From Fasciolopsis buskii (taxonomy: Eukaryota; Platyhelminthes; Trematoda; Plagiorchiida; Fasciolidae): a stretch of 64,000 bases of DNA. Shown here piece by piece: positions 11,729 to 24,976 of this stretch (the stretch's first letter is position 1; the number at the start of each line of letters is the position of its first letter). The notes beneath the pieces are model-generated. The model ran no database searches. It was not told the origin of the DNA and saw only the letters and a program-made list of their open reading frames with translations. Where the stretch lies: positions 62,001-126,000 of the forward strand of contig LUCM01001813.1 of the NCBI GenBank assembly GCA_008360955.1. The letters are read 5' to 3'. A program made the translations under genes and the position numbers.

Positions 11729-12328
11729 AATCAACTTTCATGAATTGATATATCCCACGTGCAGGTGATGAAACGTACGTTTTTGATGTGGCACGTTGGT
11801 GACGACCTTGTCCAGAAATTCGCCAGTCAACAGGCTGATCACTGCAATCGCACCTGAGTGAAGGGAAATGAGAAGGGCATTGCTCTGCATAACTGCTAAT
11901 GAATATCCTTGGACGAAGGTGCGTGTGTCTTGTCAGAATGCACACACTGGCATTATAAAACTCGTTCTGCAATACGATTTTTACAATGAGTAACAAATAC
12001 CCTAAACAGGCAATGGAATGAAAGCTGAATGCATCCACTTCGCGAGGTTATCAGACCAAAAATGACCATACTTGAGTTTTCTGAGGTTGTTGTGAGAACT
12101 CATTGTCTGATCCTGTACACGAAACTAACTGAAAATAAGTGTACCAAAGCGTTTTCCGTTGTCTGCACGCCAAAATTTGCGGTTCAAGAAGCTTACATTT
12201 TCCTCAGGAGTCTCGACTGTACCTTGGAGCAAATCGTCTCGTCATCTCAGTAGTACAAACAGAATTCAGCTAGGACGCTTGGAAAACAACTCAAAAACTG
12301 GATGATTTCTGCCGGTCAAGCTGTATTT
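11729..12328 (+). repeat. Left flank duplicated across the gap
   Basis: These 600 bases, up to the start of the TTCAG tract, are repeated at 12801-13400 with an offset of exactly 1072 and no difference noticed. Together with the intervening gap they look like one locus represented twice. Confidence 0.9.
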
Positions 12329-12554
12329 AGTTCAGTTCAGTTCAGTTCAGTTCAGTTCAGTTCAGTTCAGTTCAGTTCAGTTCAGTTCAGTTCAGTTCAG
12401 TTCAGTTCAGTTAAGTTCAGTTCAGTTCAGTTCAGTTCAGTTCAGTTCAGTTCAGTTCAGTTCAGTTCAGTTAAGTTCAGTTCAGTTCAGTTCAGTTCAG
12501 TTCAGTTAAGTTCAGTTCAGTTCAGTTCAGTTCAGTTCAGTTAAGTTCAGTTCA
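12329..12554. repeat. (TTCAG)n microsatellite, first tract
   Basis: About 45 units of TTCAG run into the gap. Variant TTAAG units occur at 12411, 12471, 12506 and 12541, spaced 60, 35 and 35 bases apart, so the tract has some higher-order structure. The plus frame reads as repeated VQFSS and is not a gene. Confidence 0.97.
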
Positions 12555-12800
12555 NNNNNNNNNNNNNNNNNNNNNNNNNNNNNNNNNNNNNNNNNNNNNN
12601 NNNNNNNNNNNNNNNNNNNNNNNNNNNNNNNNNNNNNNNNNNNNNNNNNNNNNNNNNNNNNNNNNNNNNNNNNNNNNNNNNNNNNNNNNNNNNNNNNNNN
12701 NNNNNNNNNNNNNNNNNNNNNNNNNNNNNNNNNNNNNNNNNNNNNNNNNNNNNNNNNNNNNNNNNNNNNNNNNNNNNNNNNNNNNNNNNNNNNNNNNNNN
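12555..12800. other. Assembly gap (246 N)
   Basis: Run of N between the TTCAG tract and the second copy of its own left flank. Confidence 0.99.
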
Positions 12801-13400
12801 AATCAACTTTCATGAATTGATATATCCCACGTGCAGGTGATGAAACGTACGTTTTTGATGTGGCACGTTGGTGACGACCTTGTCCAGAAATTCGCCAGTC
12901 AACAGGCTGATCACTGCAATCGCACCTGAGTGAAGGGAAATGAGAAGGGCATTGCTCTGCATAACTGCTAATGAATATCCTTGGACGAAGGTGCGTGTGT
13001 CTTGTCAGAATGCACACACTGGCATTATAAAACTCGTTCTGCAATACGATTTTTACAATGAGTAACAAATACCCTAAACAGGCAATGGAATGAAAGCTGA
13101 ATGCATCCACTTCGCGAGGTTATCAGACCAAAAATGACCATACTTGAGTTTTCTGAGGTTGTTGTGAGAACTCATTGTCTGATCCTGTACACGAAACTAA
13201 CTGAAAATAAGTGTACCAAAGCGTTTTCCGTTGTCTGCACGCCAAAATTTGCGGTTCAAGAAGCTTACATTTTCCTCAGGAGTCTCGACTGTACCTTGGA
13301 GCAAATCGTCTCGTCATCTCAGTAGTACAAACAGAATTCAGCTAGGACGCTTGGAAAACAACTCAAAAACTGGATGATTTCTGCCGGTCAAGCTGTATTT
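12801..13400 (+). repeat. Right copy of gap-flanking duplication
   Basis: Repeats 11729-12328 base for base as far as I can follow, and again ends in a TTCAG tract. The simplest reading is that the assembler opened a gap inside one long TTCAG array and placed the flank twice. A true tandem duplication is the alternative. Confidence 0.9.
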
Positions 13401-13495
13401 AGTTCAGTTCAGTTCAGTTCAGTTCAGTTCAGTTCAGTTCAGTTCAGTTCAGTTCAGTTCAGCTCAGTTCAGTTCAGTTCAGTTCATCTCAGTTC
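13401..13495. repeat. (TTCAG)n microsatellite, second tract
   Basis: About 18 units with variants CTCAG and TCATCTCAG near the right end. The same variants appear, reverse-complemented, at 24977-25010. Confidence 0.95.
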
Positions 13496-14834
13496 AAGAT
13501 GCAAATGAACAAAGCCGTCAAACGCACGGCTGAACCGGTATGTTGTGGGCGAGTTTCCAGCTGCTCTCAAAACAGCGTTTGTTTTGAATTTCTCCATTTT
13601 CTGAATGCCGGAGTTTATGGAGTCATTTCGTGCGCATGCAGGTATGCGTACTTTAATAATTACAGAAGAACAAGGCAAAGAATGCTTTTGAGTCTCTTTC
13701 ACGAAGGCGCTTCTGGGGGTCTGCACTAAAGGCCGTTTCCTAAGATTGCTCGGAGAATTCCACTGTCGCGCAAAGAACAGAGCTCTTTGACAGTCAGGTT
13801 CACAACACCACGACTTGATCAATGAAGAACCCGGATGTCAGATTACTCATGACGTGAAGCCTTTGCTACTTCAAATTTCGATCTTCCATGCAATTCACTG
13901 CAGTATGGTCGAGAAGATTTCCTGTTTCTCTGCCCGTCCCATAAATGCTGAGGCAAATACTGTATACTCCGTCTCTATTCAGTAGTGAGGAGACTGATGT
14001 TCTAAAGACGCTGATTGAAACAGTTTGCTCGTTGACCAGCCTCGATTTTGTTACGAGACCCTGGACCATCCCTAGAAACCCTTGTCTTTACGATAGCGTG
14101 GTTACCATTATTTTACACAGCACTCTAGCAGGGGATGCATCAGCAATTTGTGCAAGATTATTTTTGTTTTTTGTATGTTGCACGCACGTAGCGGTACCTA
14201 CCTTGCCAAATGACCAAATTACCATCGCCCAGACGGCCGAAAACCGAGCCTGAGGACAACCTCTAACTCTTTAGCGCTCAAAACAGAACGTAGTGACGTA
14301 CTACCAATTAGATATATGTTCTCAGTCAATACTTAATAGTTAGCAAGTTTTAGTGTTAACTCCAGCCACGTCGATCATTGCTGCACTCTATCTAAATCTA
14401 TGGACACTATTGTCTGCTATCTTAACATCATCAACGGAGATGGAACTTGAGTTCATCATTTATTGTGCAAGATCACCTAAAAACAGGGGTAAGAAAGGAT
14501 GTATAAAAACTAGGCTTCGTCTTACTGATTTTGTAATATCTTTTGACTTGAATTCTTAGCTGCAGCCCCCGAATTGAAAGCAAAAACGGCTGAGAAACTC
14601 CTCCAAAAACTGCCCGTGTTCCTTCTGCAGTATAAAAAATTTGGTGATTTAGAATCTAGTGGCGAGCAGCTCACTAATTTGATGACATTACTAATTCAAA
14701 GTGTCAGTCTACAACTGTTCTGCCATCTAGGTGATGAGTGATTTCATGTAAAAGCATCCGGAGGCTGATTAAAACAATCTGTTACTCACAAACCCGTGCT
14801 GGGCAGGTGTCAGGAGTCTCATTCGAGGATGGGT

Positions 14835-15810
14835 AGGACCTATTCATCCTGTAGGATGCAACATGTATATGACCATATTGGTTTGGTTGTGTAAATGCTG
14901 GTGATGGTTGATACACCTACTGGGCTTTGGCTCATGCTGGGCTTTTCTGTTTCTCTATTTTCACCTTGGTTATTCAACCCCTCCGAAGATCGCTGTCCCA
15001 GTGCATACCACAATACATCAGAAACACTTGAAAAATATCGATGTGATAGTGACCGGCTCACAGGAGTTGGCTTTTTGTCTTAATCCCGATTCGTTTATTA
15101 GTACCAGCGTAGCCATCCTCTTGCCTCCAGCCGAGCCACTTTCGTTGCCGTAAATGAAAAGAAGGCCTTGGAGTTTGACTGCACCTTTCTTTCATATTCA
15201 GACAGCCTCTCGTTGTGTCGCCTGAAATTTTTTCCCAGTCAAAGCACGGCACACTTAAGCACACCAAGTTTCACAGAGGTGGTGGTAAGGCAAAAACCTT
15301 CGAGATTTTGTCGTGTTTAGTACCTGGGATTGCCAACCTGGTGAATGGCTATTACTGCTTGGCTATGATAATGGAGCAAACTTATCAGTTAGCCATAATA
15401 ATCCAATCTGCATAACAACCCAGTTATATTGAACAGATGGATCTGAGCTCACTGAGGTCCAAATCGTGCCTTCAGGTGACTCTTTCAGTTCTTCCCCTTC
15501 GTTTCATTCTTGGAATCTATCAAGTTTGGATTTTGAACTGTTGGACCTTGAAAAATGCGTTTCTCATAACAAGCTGTGGTCGATCTAGCCTAGTGCTTCC
15601 TCGTTCACTATTAGTTATACAACATTCTGATACCGAACTGAGCATTGATCCTCACCTCGGCCTGTTGTTGTCGGTTTTACGCAAATTATCAAACCGTGAC
15701 TTCCCCTCTAGCGATATCACTGGGATCGCGTTCGTCAATCCAGTTAATATCAGGACGATGCAACGGATTACATACTTAAAATGGGTGCAAACTGAATTGC
15801 CCACCTAGAG
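14835..15810. other. Open frames of unknown meaning in the arm
   Basis: Overlapping frames of 60-123 codons occur on both strands (longest 15437-15808 plus, mirrored at 22664-23035 minus). They contain no motif I recognise and several plus-strand frames compete for the same bases. I do not call a gene here. Confidence 0.3.
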
Positions 15811-16095
15811 TTAATGGCTCCTTTCAGTGTTCATAACCAGGGTAGTCCCTTTTCTTTGCCTTTTATTCATTCTTTCTTGCATATAACCAGTGAATTCGCT
15901 GGACATAGCTATATCTTGGTCCTTTGTTAATCACTCCTTGTTGACAATCATGGTCATCGTGCCGTCGATTGTTGCTATCACTGTCCCTCATTAGCTCCCA
16001 AGACTGCCGGCGTCCATATACCCCTAGTTGCTAAAGTCTACTTGCATACTTGGTTCAATTAATATCTCGTTGTAATGTGTCGTTCGAAGTAATCC

Positions 16096-16365
16096 CTAAA
16101 AGAGTACTTCTTTTTCGCCAATACAGCTAAGTAAGTCCTGAATTGTAGAACTTGGCACAATGCGCCACTCTGAAGTAACTGCTTGCAATCGACGGAAAAC
16201 CCATTGACTGTCTTTAAGTCCTCCAGGGAGCACCAGCAGTTTGCCCCTAGGGACTGGATTGGTGGTACTCTTGCCAGAAAGGTTGCTCAGAGCTCCTACC
16301 TGCTTTGTCCAGCAGTGATACTGTCCACTCAGCTGGTATGAGAAGTTATACTTTCTTGATAGTTT
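16096..16365 (-). CDS. Possible terminal exon, Ig-like cysteine motif (left-arm copy)
   Basis: The minus strand has an open segment of 89 codons that starts right after an AG acceptor (GAGCACTAG) and ends in TAG. It reads KLSRKYNFSYQLSGQYHCW, then GALSNLSGKSTTNPVPRG, KLLVLPGGLKDSQWVFRR and ends CIGEKEVLF. The piece LSGQYHCW resembles the second-cysteine signature of immunoglobulin-fold domains (D/S-G-x-Y-x-C). Composition and context look coding, but I found no matching upstream exon. It could also be part of an unrecognised transposable element. The identical segment lies in the other arm at 22107-22376 plus. Confidence 0.3.
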   Translation of the reverse strand, partial: KLSRKYNFSYQLSGQYHCWTKQVGALSNLSGKSTTNPVPRGKLLVLPGGLKDSQWVFRRLQAVTSEWRIVPSSTIQDLLSCIGEKEVLF

Positions 16366-18302
16366 CTAGTGCTCCAGAGCTTCATTGCTCACCTACTTTG
16401 TGACACCAGCTCTGGTAATGAGAATTTCAGAGTCTCACACAACACTCATCTCAGTCGGTTTCGAACAGTTTGCTTTCTACACAGAATATTGCCTTTGGAA
16501 TTGGGTTAGTGATGAACTCGTTCACCCAAAAAGGTAAACATAGAACTGGATTTCTCGGGTTGCAAAGAAGCAAAGAATAGACATCTATAATGTGCAATTT
16601 CACATGCAATAAGTTAATTTCAGGGTGCTATGTTACTGGTTCCTTCCAGAGGCGAAATCTATGGAATTTTAACACATCTTAGATTTACTTGGAGCCGGGC
16701 TAGTCTTCAGACGATTTGTCAAGTGCCACTGATCTAGTATTCTTCATAGATAATCCTCAATAATTTTTGGTTTTACGCTGTTGCTCAACATTTACTTCCT
16801 ACTCGTTCTCAAAACCGCTTCATTAGTCCATTGCATTTTCCAAACAACCTTCCAATTTTTCAATCCTCAATTTGAGGTCCCCTAACCAACCTTCAGATCG
16901 TTCACATTGTTCTTTCCCTTGGTCGAAAGGCGCATTGATTTTTGATGGTTGCGTATCACTGAACGTTTCATTCAACAGCCCTCTTTCGATGGGATATCCG
17001 GGCGTACTTGATCTGCAACGCGCAGCTCATTGGACTCTTTTCAAAGGACTCAGTAATTTCTGAAGAATTCTACCACGTTCATTGACACAGGCAGCAAACC
17101 AAGCCTAAATCAACTTCAGGGGTTTATGCGCCATGTGAAAATCATAATTACGTTTCGGCAGCGCGGCAGGTTTTGCTGATATCACCGTCCACCTCTGTCA
17201 CACCGGATGCTGTCAATTACACCATTTAGCTTATCATTTCGGAATTTCGTCATAACTATTCGGAAACGTCATTCGGCTGGTTTATTGAGATCTCTTCGGC
17301 ATGGAAACAAAAAAACAACCATCCAACAGGGACACATTTATGAATGCGTACATGCGTATGTAAGGTGCACATATTAGTTATGTATTGCTCTCCAGTCGGA
17401 AGGCTGGTTTAATCTTACGAGGTCTTGTAAAGGAGAAACAACTTCTTACCCAACTCTTAATATTTTTTCTGACATAAGTCCGAATAATTATGAAGCAATT
17501 CGGAAACGAAGCACAAAAATGATTTGGTCCTTTCATTCAGCTACTCGTAACACGAGATTTTATGCCAGTCTCGGAGCCTATTGCCCGAGAAACTTTCAAT
17601 CCGAACTTCAGTTCGTACAAACTACCTGAACGTTAAAACACGGACAAATAATTGCACTCCACAAAATTTAGCCCCAACATGGATACCCGCGGAGGGAAAA
17701 TAGAGTAGATAAAAAGAACTCAAGTTGTCAATTTGTTAACATTTAGGCGTTTCGAGGCATACTTGGCCCGAGGAGAAAGAGTGATCAAACGCGTAGTGCG
17801 GGCAGTTTCTGAACTGAGGACAACACTTCATAAAGTGAAACCGCGCGGAAACTCACAAAGTAACAATCTGAATAACAAAACTTGTGACTGGATGGGAAAA
17901 TTTGATTTTCTCAAAACATGTTTCATTTGCGGAAACTAACCTTTAACATTCGATTAGATAACAAATCTAATCAAATGACAGATCACGAAGTGAAAAGCCG
18001 CTGTGTTGTGATAGAGCGTGAACAGGATTTCGAAAGTGTTTGGGGCACGAGTTTCTAATTCCTGGTCAATCAAACGGAGTCACGCGGTCTAATTTTGCGA
18101 CATCATCAAAAGCCTCACGAATAAACAAACTATTTCCAACACTCGATAGTTTCACATTCTGGCAAACGGTTAGCGATTTCGCTGAAAGCAAACGGATAAA
18201 CAAAATGTCAAGAACATTTTTGAATATCGTTTTTGAATGAGGAACGTGATTAACAAATGAGTGACTCGTCATCCTTTGATTGATTGAATCCGCATGACAA
18301 AA

Positions 18303-20169
18303 CGAGGACAGCTATTTGATTTGAGTGGAGAACAGTGGAAGCCGTAGAGGAAGCAGACTGATCCTACTCTGGAAAGCCCACCGAGATGTCTGTCAAATAG
18401 GCCATGCAACTGGGATTCCCATAAAACTGACTATGGGCTTAGACGTGGACAGTATTGGTCAAGGGTAGGAATTTGTAGCAGTCATTATTTTTGTCGTGTT
18501 ATTGATTTTCCAAACAAACGGTGCTAGTGGGCGATAGACTAATTTGGCTAACCGCAAAGCTAGCGCTATTTAATGGTTTAGTCTGCCACCTTGTATGACC
18601 ACATGAATGGTACTTACTGATGGAGATATAGACGTAGTGTTGGCAGATATCCGAAGATTCGTCACACTTATCTGTACTATAAAACCCAGACTTTGACAGG
18701 TTTCCCATCGAAAGTCTGTTCTGTTTTTTGATCAACATGACGAGCGTAGTTCGCGTCAGTGCGTGGTCTTCATTAGGGTCACTTAAACAGGTTGTCTAAT
18801 CGTCCTCCGGTAGGATATTCTTCATTATCGTCAAATGATCATCTAACGTTTGAACAAAAGAAATTTCCAACCCTGTGACGATCGAATTTTTTATCGGGTC
18901 CGATGTTGGTTAAATACTTTCCAGCCACATCACGTTACTTTACTAAACACTTCCTGTTTGGTTTAATTGGATTCTATGGAATATTCGACCGTATTATGTT
19001 CGTTTAACGGAGGCAACCAAAAGACGGAGACTGACTGATCATTTCATGTTCCGTGGTTGTACGAAGTCGACTAATTGCCTTGAGTCAACCAAGCACAATA
19101 GATTGGTCATAGCACCAGCGTCATCAGGACGATTCTCCGGGGAACGTGATAGTACCAAATCTCCAAACTTGGAAGTCCCTATCGTGTTGTTCGACTGAAG
19201 GATCCGTTTCAATGTGCGTCTGCAACTCGCAAATCTCTCGAGGATGAAGTATGGGAACACAGTTGTTTTGACAAACAAATTTGATTTGAATAAAGTAAAT
19301 GCTGTGATGGCTACCATTCAAAAATCGGATAAATTTAGCCTAAAAAGGGAAGAAATCGGGAACTGTCCTCGGCGAAAAGACTCATTTTTGGAGCTATTCC
19401 GAACTGTTTTCAGTCCGATTCTGACTAGAATTATCCGGTGCTATTCAGAAGAAGACTTGGTAACAACATTTCTCGTAAAATATAGGAGAGTGAAACAGAT
19501 GAAACTGAATGAATTACAAAGAAAAAAAACATGATAGGAAATGGATTAGGAGCGCGGTGTGGATCCCAGGGACTGGCAACGAATTCCCTAACCGATTTTC
19601 TTCCTGAGTCACTTTCTTAAATTCATCTCATTATTAAACAGATTTCCCGTAAGCTAAGGGACAATTGCTTCCTTCTTAACGTTCGTTCATAGTCTTACCT
19701 GATCTGCATACCCATTCTATCTTTTCTGCTTCCACGAATACGATGGGGTTGTTGCAGGCACTGAAGTGATAGTTTGCCATGGGACTAAATTCGCACTGCG
19801 ATTTGCAGTACACAATCGAACATATTACATAAAGTTCTAAAATAGCCTGTGGTTATGCCTAGGAATAGCTGTTCTTCTAGCCTTACTTGTAAAGCGCTGC
19901 TAAATATCGGTATCCTGCCATGAAGATCATTCAGCTAAATCGCATTTAACAAAAAACTCTGTTGCTTCGAGACTTCCCGAGGATGATCAGCATACCTGAC
20001 TGCCGGAGAGCCAGCATTAAACTTTCGAGTCATCAAATGCCAGTTTTCTGATAACCCATGGGTCAGGTGCATTCACTCCATATTCGGTCACCCTGCTTTC
20101 CAGACTAGGCCCAGTCTGCTTCCTCTACGGTTTCCACTGTTCCCCACTCAAATCAAATAACTGTCCTCA
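18303..20169. other. Unique spacer between the palindrome arms
   Basis: 1.87 kb that is present once. The outermost ~85 bases on each side are diverged copies of one another. The middle has short frames only (19214-19534 plus, 19039-19317 minus) with no recognised motif. Confidence 0.5.
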
Positions 20170-23100
20170 TTTTGTCATGCGGATTCAATCAATCAAAGGA
20201 TGACGAGTCACTCATTTGTTAATCACGTTCCTCATTCAAAAACGATATTCAAAAATGTTCTTGACATTTTGTTTATCCGTTTGCTTTCAGCGAAATCGCT
20301 AACCGTTTGCCAGAATGTGAAACTATCGAGTGTTGGAAATAGTTTGTTTATTCGTGAGGCTTTTGATGATGTCGCAAAATTAGACCGCGTGACTCCGTTT
20401 GATTGACCAGGAATTAGAAACTCGTGCCCCAAACACTTTCGAAATCCTGTTCACGCTCTATCACAACACAGCGGCTTTTCACTTCGTGATCTGTCATTTG
20501 ATTAGATTTGTTATCTAATCGAATGTTAAAGGTTAGTTTCCGCAAATGAAACATGTTTTGAGAAAATCAAATTTTCCCATCCAGTCACAAGTTTTGTTAT
20601 TCAGATTGTTACTTTGTGAGTTTCCGCGCGGTTTCACTTTATGAAGTGTTGTCCTCAGTTCAGAAACTGCCCGCACTACGCGTTTGATCACTCTTTCTCC
20701 TCGGGCCAAGTATGCCTCGAAACGCCTAAATGTTAACAAATTGACAACTTGAGTTCTTTTTATCTACTCTATTTTCCCTCCGCGGGTATCCATGTTGGGG
20801 CTAAATTTTGTGGAGTGCAATTATTTGTCCGTGTTTTAACGTTCAGGTAGTTTGTACGAACTGAAGTTCGGATTGAAAGTTTCTCGGGCAATAGGCTCCG
20901 AGACTGGCATAAAATCTCGTGTTACGAGTAGCTGAATGAAAGGACCAAATCATTTTTGTGCTTCGTTTCCGAATTGCTTCATAATTATTCGGACTTATGT
21001 CAGAAAAAATATTAAGAGTTGGGTAAGAAGTTGTTTCTCCTTTACAAGACCTCGTAAGATTAAACCAGCCTTCCGACTGGAGAGCAATACATAACTAATA
21101 TGTGCACCTTACATACGCATGTACGCATTCATAAATGTGTCCCTGTTGGATGGTTGTTTTTTTGTTTCCATGCCGAAGAGATCTCAATAAACCAGCCGAA
21201 TGACGTTTCCGAATAGTTATGACGAAATTCCGAAATGATAAGCTAAATGGTGTAATTGACAGCATCCGGTGTGACAGAGGTGGACGGTGATATCAGCAAA
21301 ACCTGCCGCGCTGCCGAAACGTAATTATGATTTTCACATGGCGCATAAACCCCTGAAGTTGATTTAGGCTTGGTTTGCTGCCTGTGTCAATGAACGTGGT
21401 AGAATTCTTCAGAAATTACTGAGTCCTTTGAAAAGAGTCCAATGAGCTGCGCGTTGCAGATCAAGTACGCCCGGATATCCCATCGAAAGAGGGCTGTTGA
21501 ATGAAACGTTCAGTGATACGCAACCATCAAAAATCAATGCGCCTTTCGACCAAGGGAAAGAACAATGTGAACGATCTGAAGGTTGGTTAGGGGACCTCAA
21601 ATTGAGGATTGAAAAATTGGAAGGTTGTTTGGAAAATGCAATGGACTAATGAAGCGGTTTTGAGAACGAGTAGGAAGTAAATGTTGAGCAACAGCGTAAA
21701 ACCAAAAATTATTGAGGATTATCTATGAAGAATACTAGATCAGTGGCACTTGACAAATCGTCTGAAGACTAGCCCGGCTCCAAGTAAATCTAAGATGTGT
21801 TAAAATTCCATAGATTTCGCCTCTGGAAGGAACCAGTAACATAGCACCCTGAAATTAACTTATTGCATGTGAAATTGCACATTATAGATGTCTATTCTTT
21901 GCTTCTTTGCAACCCGAGAAATCCAGTTCTATGTTTACCTTTTTGGGTGAACGAGTTCATCACTAACCCAATTCCAAAGGCAATATTCTGTGTAGAAAGC
22001 AAACTGTTCGAAACCGACTGAGATGAGTGTTGTGTGAGACTCTGAAATTCTCATTACCAGAGCTGGTGTCACAAAGTAGGTGAGCAATGAAGCTCTGGAG
22101 CACTAGAAACTATCAAGAAAGTATAACTTCTCATACCAGCTGAGTGGACAGTATCACTGCTGGACAAAGCAGGTAGGAGCTCTGAGCAACCTTTCTGGCA
22201 AGAGTACCACCAATCCAGTCCCTAGGGGCAAACTGCTGGTGCTCCCTGGAGGACTTAAAGACAGTCAATGGGTTTTCCGTCGATTGCAAGCAGTTACTTC
22301 AGAGTGGCGCATTGTGCCAAGTTCTACAATTCAGGACTTACTTAGCTGTATTGGCGAAAAAGAAGTACTCTTTTAGGGATTACTTCGAACGACACATTAC
22401 AACGAGATATTAATTGAACCAAGTATGCAAGTAGACTTTAGCAACTAGGGGTATATGGACGCCGGCAGTCTTGGGAGCTAATGAGGGACAGTGATAGCAA
22501 CAATCGACGGCACGATGACCATGATTGTCAACAAGGAGTGATTAACAAAGGACCAAGATATAGCTATGTCCAGCGAATTCACTGGTTATATGCAAGAAAG
22601 AATGAATAAAAGGCAAAGAAAAGGGACTACCCTGGTTATGAACACTGAAAGGAGCCATTAACTCTAGGTGGGCAATTCAGTTTGCACCCATTTTAAGTAT
22701 GTAATCCGTTGCATCGTCCTGATATTAACTGGATTGACGAACGCGATCCCAGTGATATCGCTAGAGGGGAAGTCACGGTTTGATAATTTGCGTAAAACCG
22801 ACAACAACAGGCCGAGGTGAGGATCAATGCTCAGTTCGGTATCAGAATGTTGTATAACTAATAGTGAACGAGGAAGCACTAGGCTAGATCGACCACAGCT
22901 TGTTATGAGAAACGCATTTTTCAAGGTCCAACAGTTCAAAATCCAAACTTGATAGATTCCAAGAATGAAACGAAGGGGAAGAACTGAAAGAGTCACCTGA
23001 AGGCACGATTTGGACCTCAGTGAGCTCAGATCCATCTGTTCAATATAACTGGGTTGTTATGCAGATTGGATTATTATGGCTAACTGATAAGTTTGCTCCA

Positions 23101-24976
23101 TTATCATAGCCAAGCAGTAATAGCCATTCACCAGGTTGGCAATCCCAGGTACTAAACACGACAAAATCTCGAAGGTTTTTGCCTTACCACCACCTCTGTG
23201 AAACTTGGTGTGCTTAAGTGTGCCGTGCTTTGACTGGGAAAAAATTTCAGGCGACACAACGAGAGGCTGTCTGAATATGAAAGAAAGGTGCAGTCAAACT
23301 CCAAGGCCTTCTTTTCATTTACGGCAACGAAAGTGGCTCGGCTGGAGGCAAGAGGATGGCTACGCTGGTACTAATAAACGAATCGGGATTAAGACAAAAA
23401 GCCAACTCCTGTGAGCCGGTCACTATCACATCGATATTTTTCAAGTGTTTCTGATGTATTGTGGTATGCACTGGGACAGCGATCTTCGGAGGGGTTGAAT
23501 AACCAAGGTGAAAATAGAGAAACAGAAAAGCCCAGCATGAGCCAAAGCCCAGTAGGTGTATCAACCATCACCAGCATTTACACAACCAAACCAATATGGT
23601 CATATACATGTTGCATCCTACAGGATGAATAGGTCCTACCCATCCTCGAATGAGACTCCTGACACCTGCCCAGCACGGGTTTGTGAGTAACAGATTGTTT
23701 TAATCAGCCTCCGGATGCTTTTACATGAAATCACTCATCACCTAGATGGCAGAACAGTTGTAGACTGACACTTTGAATTAGTAATGTCATCAAATTAGTG
23801 AGCTGCTCGCCACTAGATTCTAAATCACCAAATTTTTTATACTGCAGAAGGAACACGGGCAGTTTTTGGAGGAGTTTCTCAGCCGTTTTTGCTTTCAATT
23901 CGGGGGCTGCAGCTAAGAATTCAAGTCAAAAGATATTACAAAATCAGTAAGACGAAGCCTAGTTTTTATACATCCTTTCTTACCCCTGTTTTTAGGTGAT
24001 CTTGCACAATAAATGATGAACTCAAGTTCCATCTCCGTTGATGATGTTAAGATAGCAGACAATAGTGTCCATAGATTTAGATAGAGTGCAGCAATGATCG
24101 ACGTGGCTGGAGTTAACACTAAAACTTGCTAACTATTAAGTATTGACTGAGAACATATATCTAATTGGTAGTACGTCACTACGTTCTGTTTTGAGCGCTA
24201 AAGAGTTAGAGGTTGTCCTCAGGCTCGGTTTTCGGCCGTCTGGGCGATGGTAATTTGGTCATTTGGCAAGGTAGGTACCGCTACGTGCGTGCAACATACA
24301 AAAAACAAAAATAATCTTGCACAAATTGCTGATGCATCCCCTGCTAGAGTGCTGTGTAAAATAATGGTAACCACGCTATCGTAAAGACAAGGGTTTCTAG
24401 GGATGGTCCAGGGTCTCGTAACAAAATCGAGGCTGGTCAACGAGCAAACTGTTTCAATCAGCGTCTTTAGAACATCAGTCTCCTCACTACTGAATAGAGA
24501 CGGAGTATACAGTATTTGCCTCAGCATTTATGGGACGGGCAGAGAAACAGGAAATCTTCTCGACCATACTGCAGTGAATTGCATGGAAGATCGAAATTTG
24601 AAGTAGCAAAGGCTTCACGTCATGAGTAATCTGACATCCGGGTTCTTCATTGATCAAGTCGTGGTGTTGTGAACCTGACTGTCAAAGAGCTCTGTTCTTT
24701 GCGCGACAGTGGAATTCTCCGAGCAATCTTAGGAAACGGCCTTTAGTGCAGACCCCCAGAAGCGCCTTCGTGAAAGAGACTCAAAAGCATTCTTTGCCTT
24801 GTTCTTCTGTAATTATTAAAGTACGCATACCTGCATGCGCACGAAATGACTCCATAAACTCCGGCATTCAGAAAATGGAGAAATTCAAAACAAACGCTGT
24901 TTTGAGAGCAGCTGGAAACTCGCCCACAACATACCGGTTCAGCCGTGCGTTTGACGGCTTTGTTCATTTGCATCTT
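20170..24976 (-). repeat. Right arm of 4.8 kb inverted duplication
   Basis: Reverse complement of 13496-18302. It begins exactly where the third partial copy at 25110 also begins (TTTTGTCATGCGG), so this boundary is shared by three pieces of the assembly. Confidence 0.95.
22107..22376 (+). CDS. Possible terminal exon, Ig-like cysteine motif (right-arm copy)
   Basis: Same 89-codon segment as 16096-16365 on the opposite strand, identical in sequence. Only one of the two may exist in the real genome if the palindrome is an artefact. Confidence 0.3.
   Translation, partial: KLSRKYNFSYQLSGQYHCWTKQVGALSNLSGKSTTNPVPRGKLLVLPGGLKDSQWVFRRLQAVTSEWRIVPSSTIQDLLSCIGEKEVLF

Larger units (their letters stand above)
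13496..18302 (+). repeat. Left arm of 4.8 kb inverted duplication
   Basis: Every position x in this arm matches the reverse complement of position 38472 minus x in 20170-24976. All open frames checked are identical at the protein level and all stretches compared by eye are identical. Identity ends sharply at 18302. For about 85 further bases the two sides remain similar but differ at roughly one base in ten (AGTGGAGAACAGTGG against AGTGGGGAACAGTGG), then diverge. Confidence 0.95.

Noticed and set aside
12302..12544. 80-codon open frame made of repeated VQFSS
   Set aside because: It is the translation of the TTCAG microsatellite; any 5-base repeat without stops gives such a frame.
12547..13110. 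187-codon minus frame across the gap
   Set aside because: Most of it is translated N.
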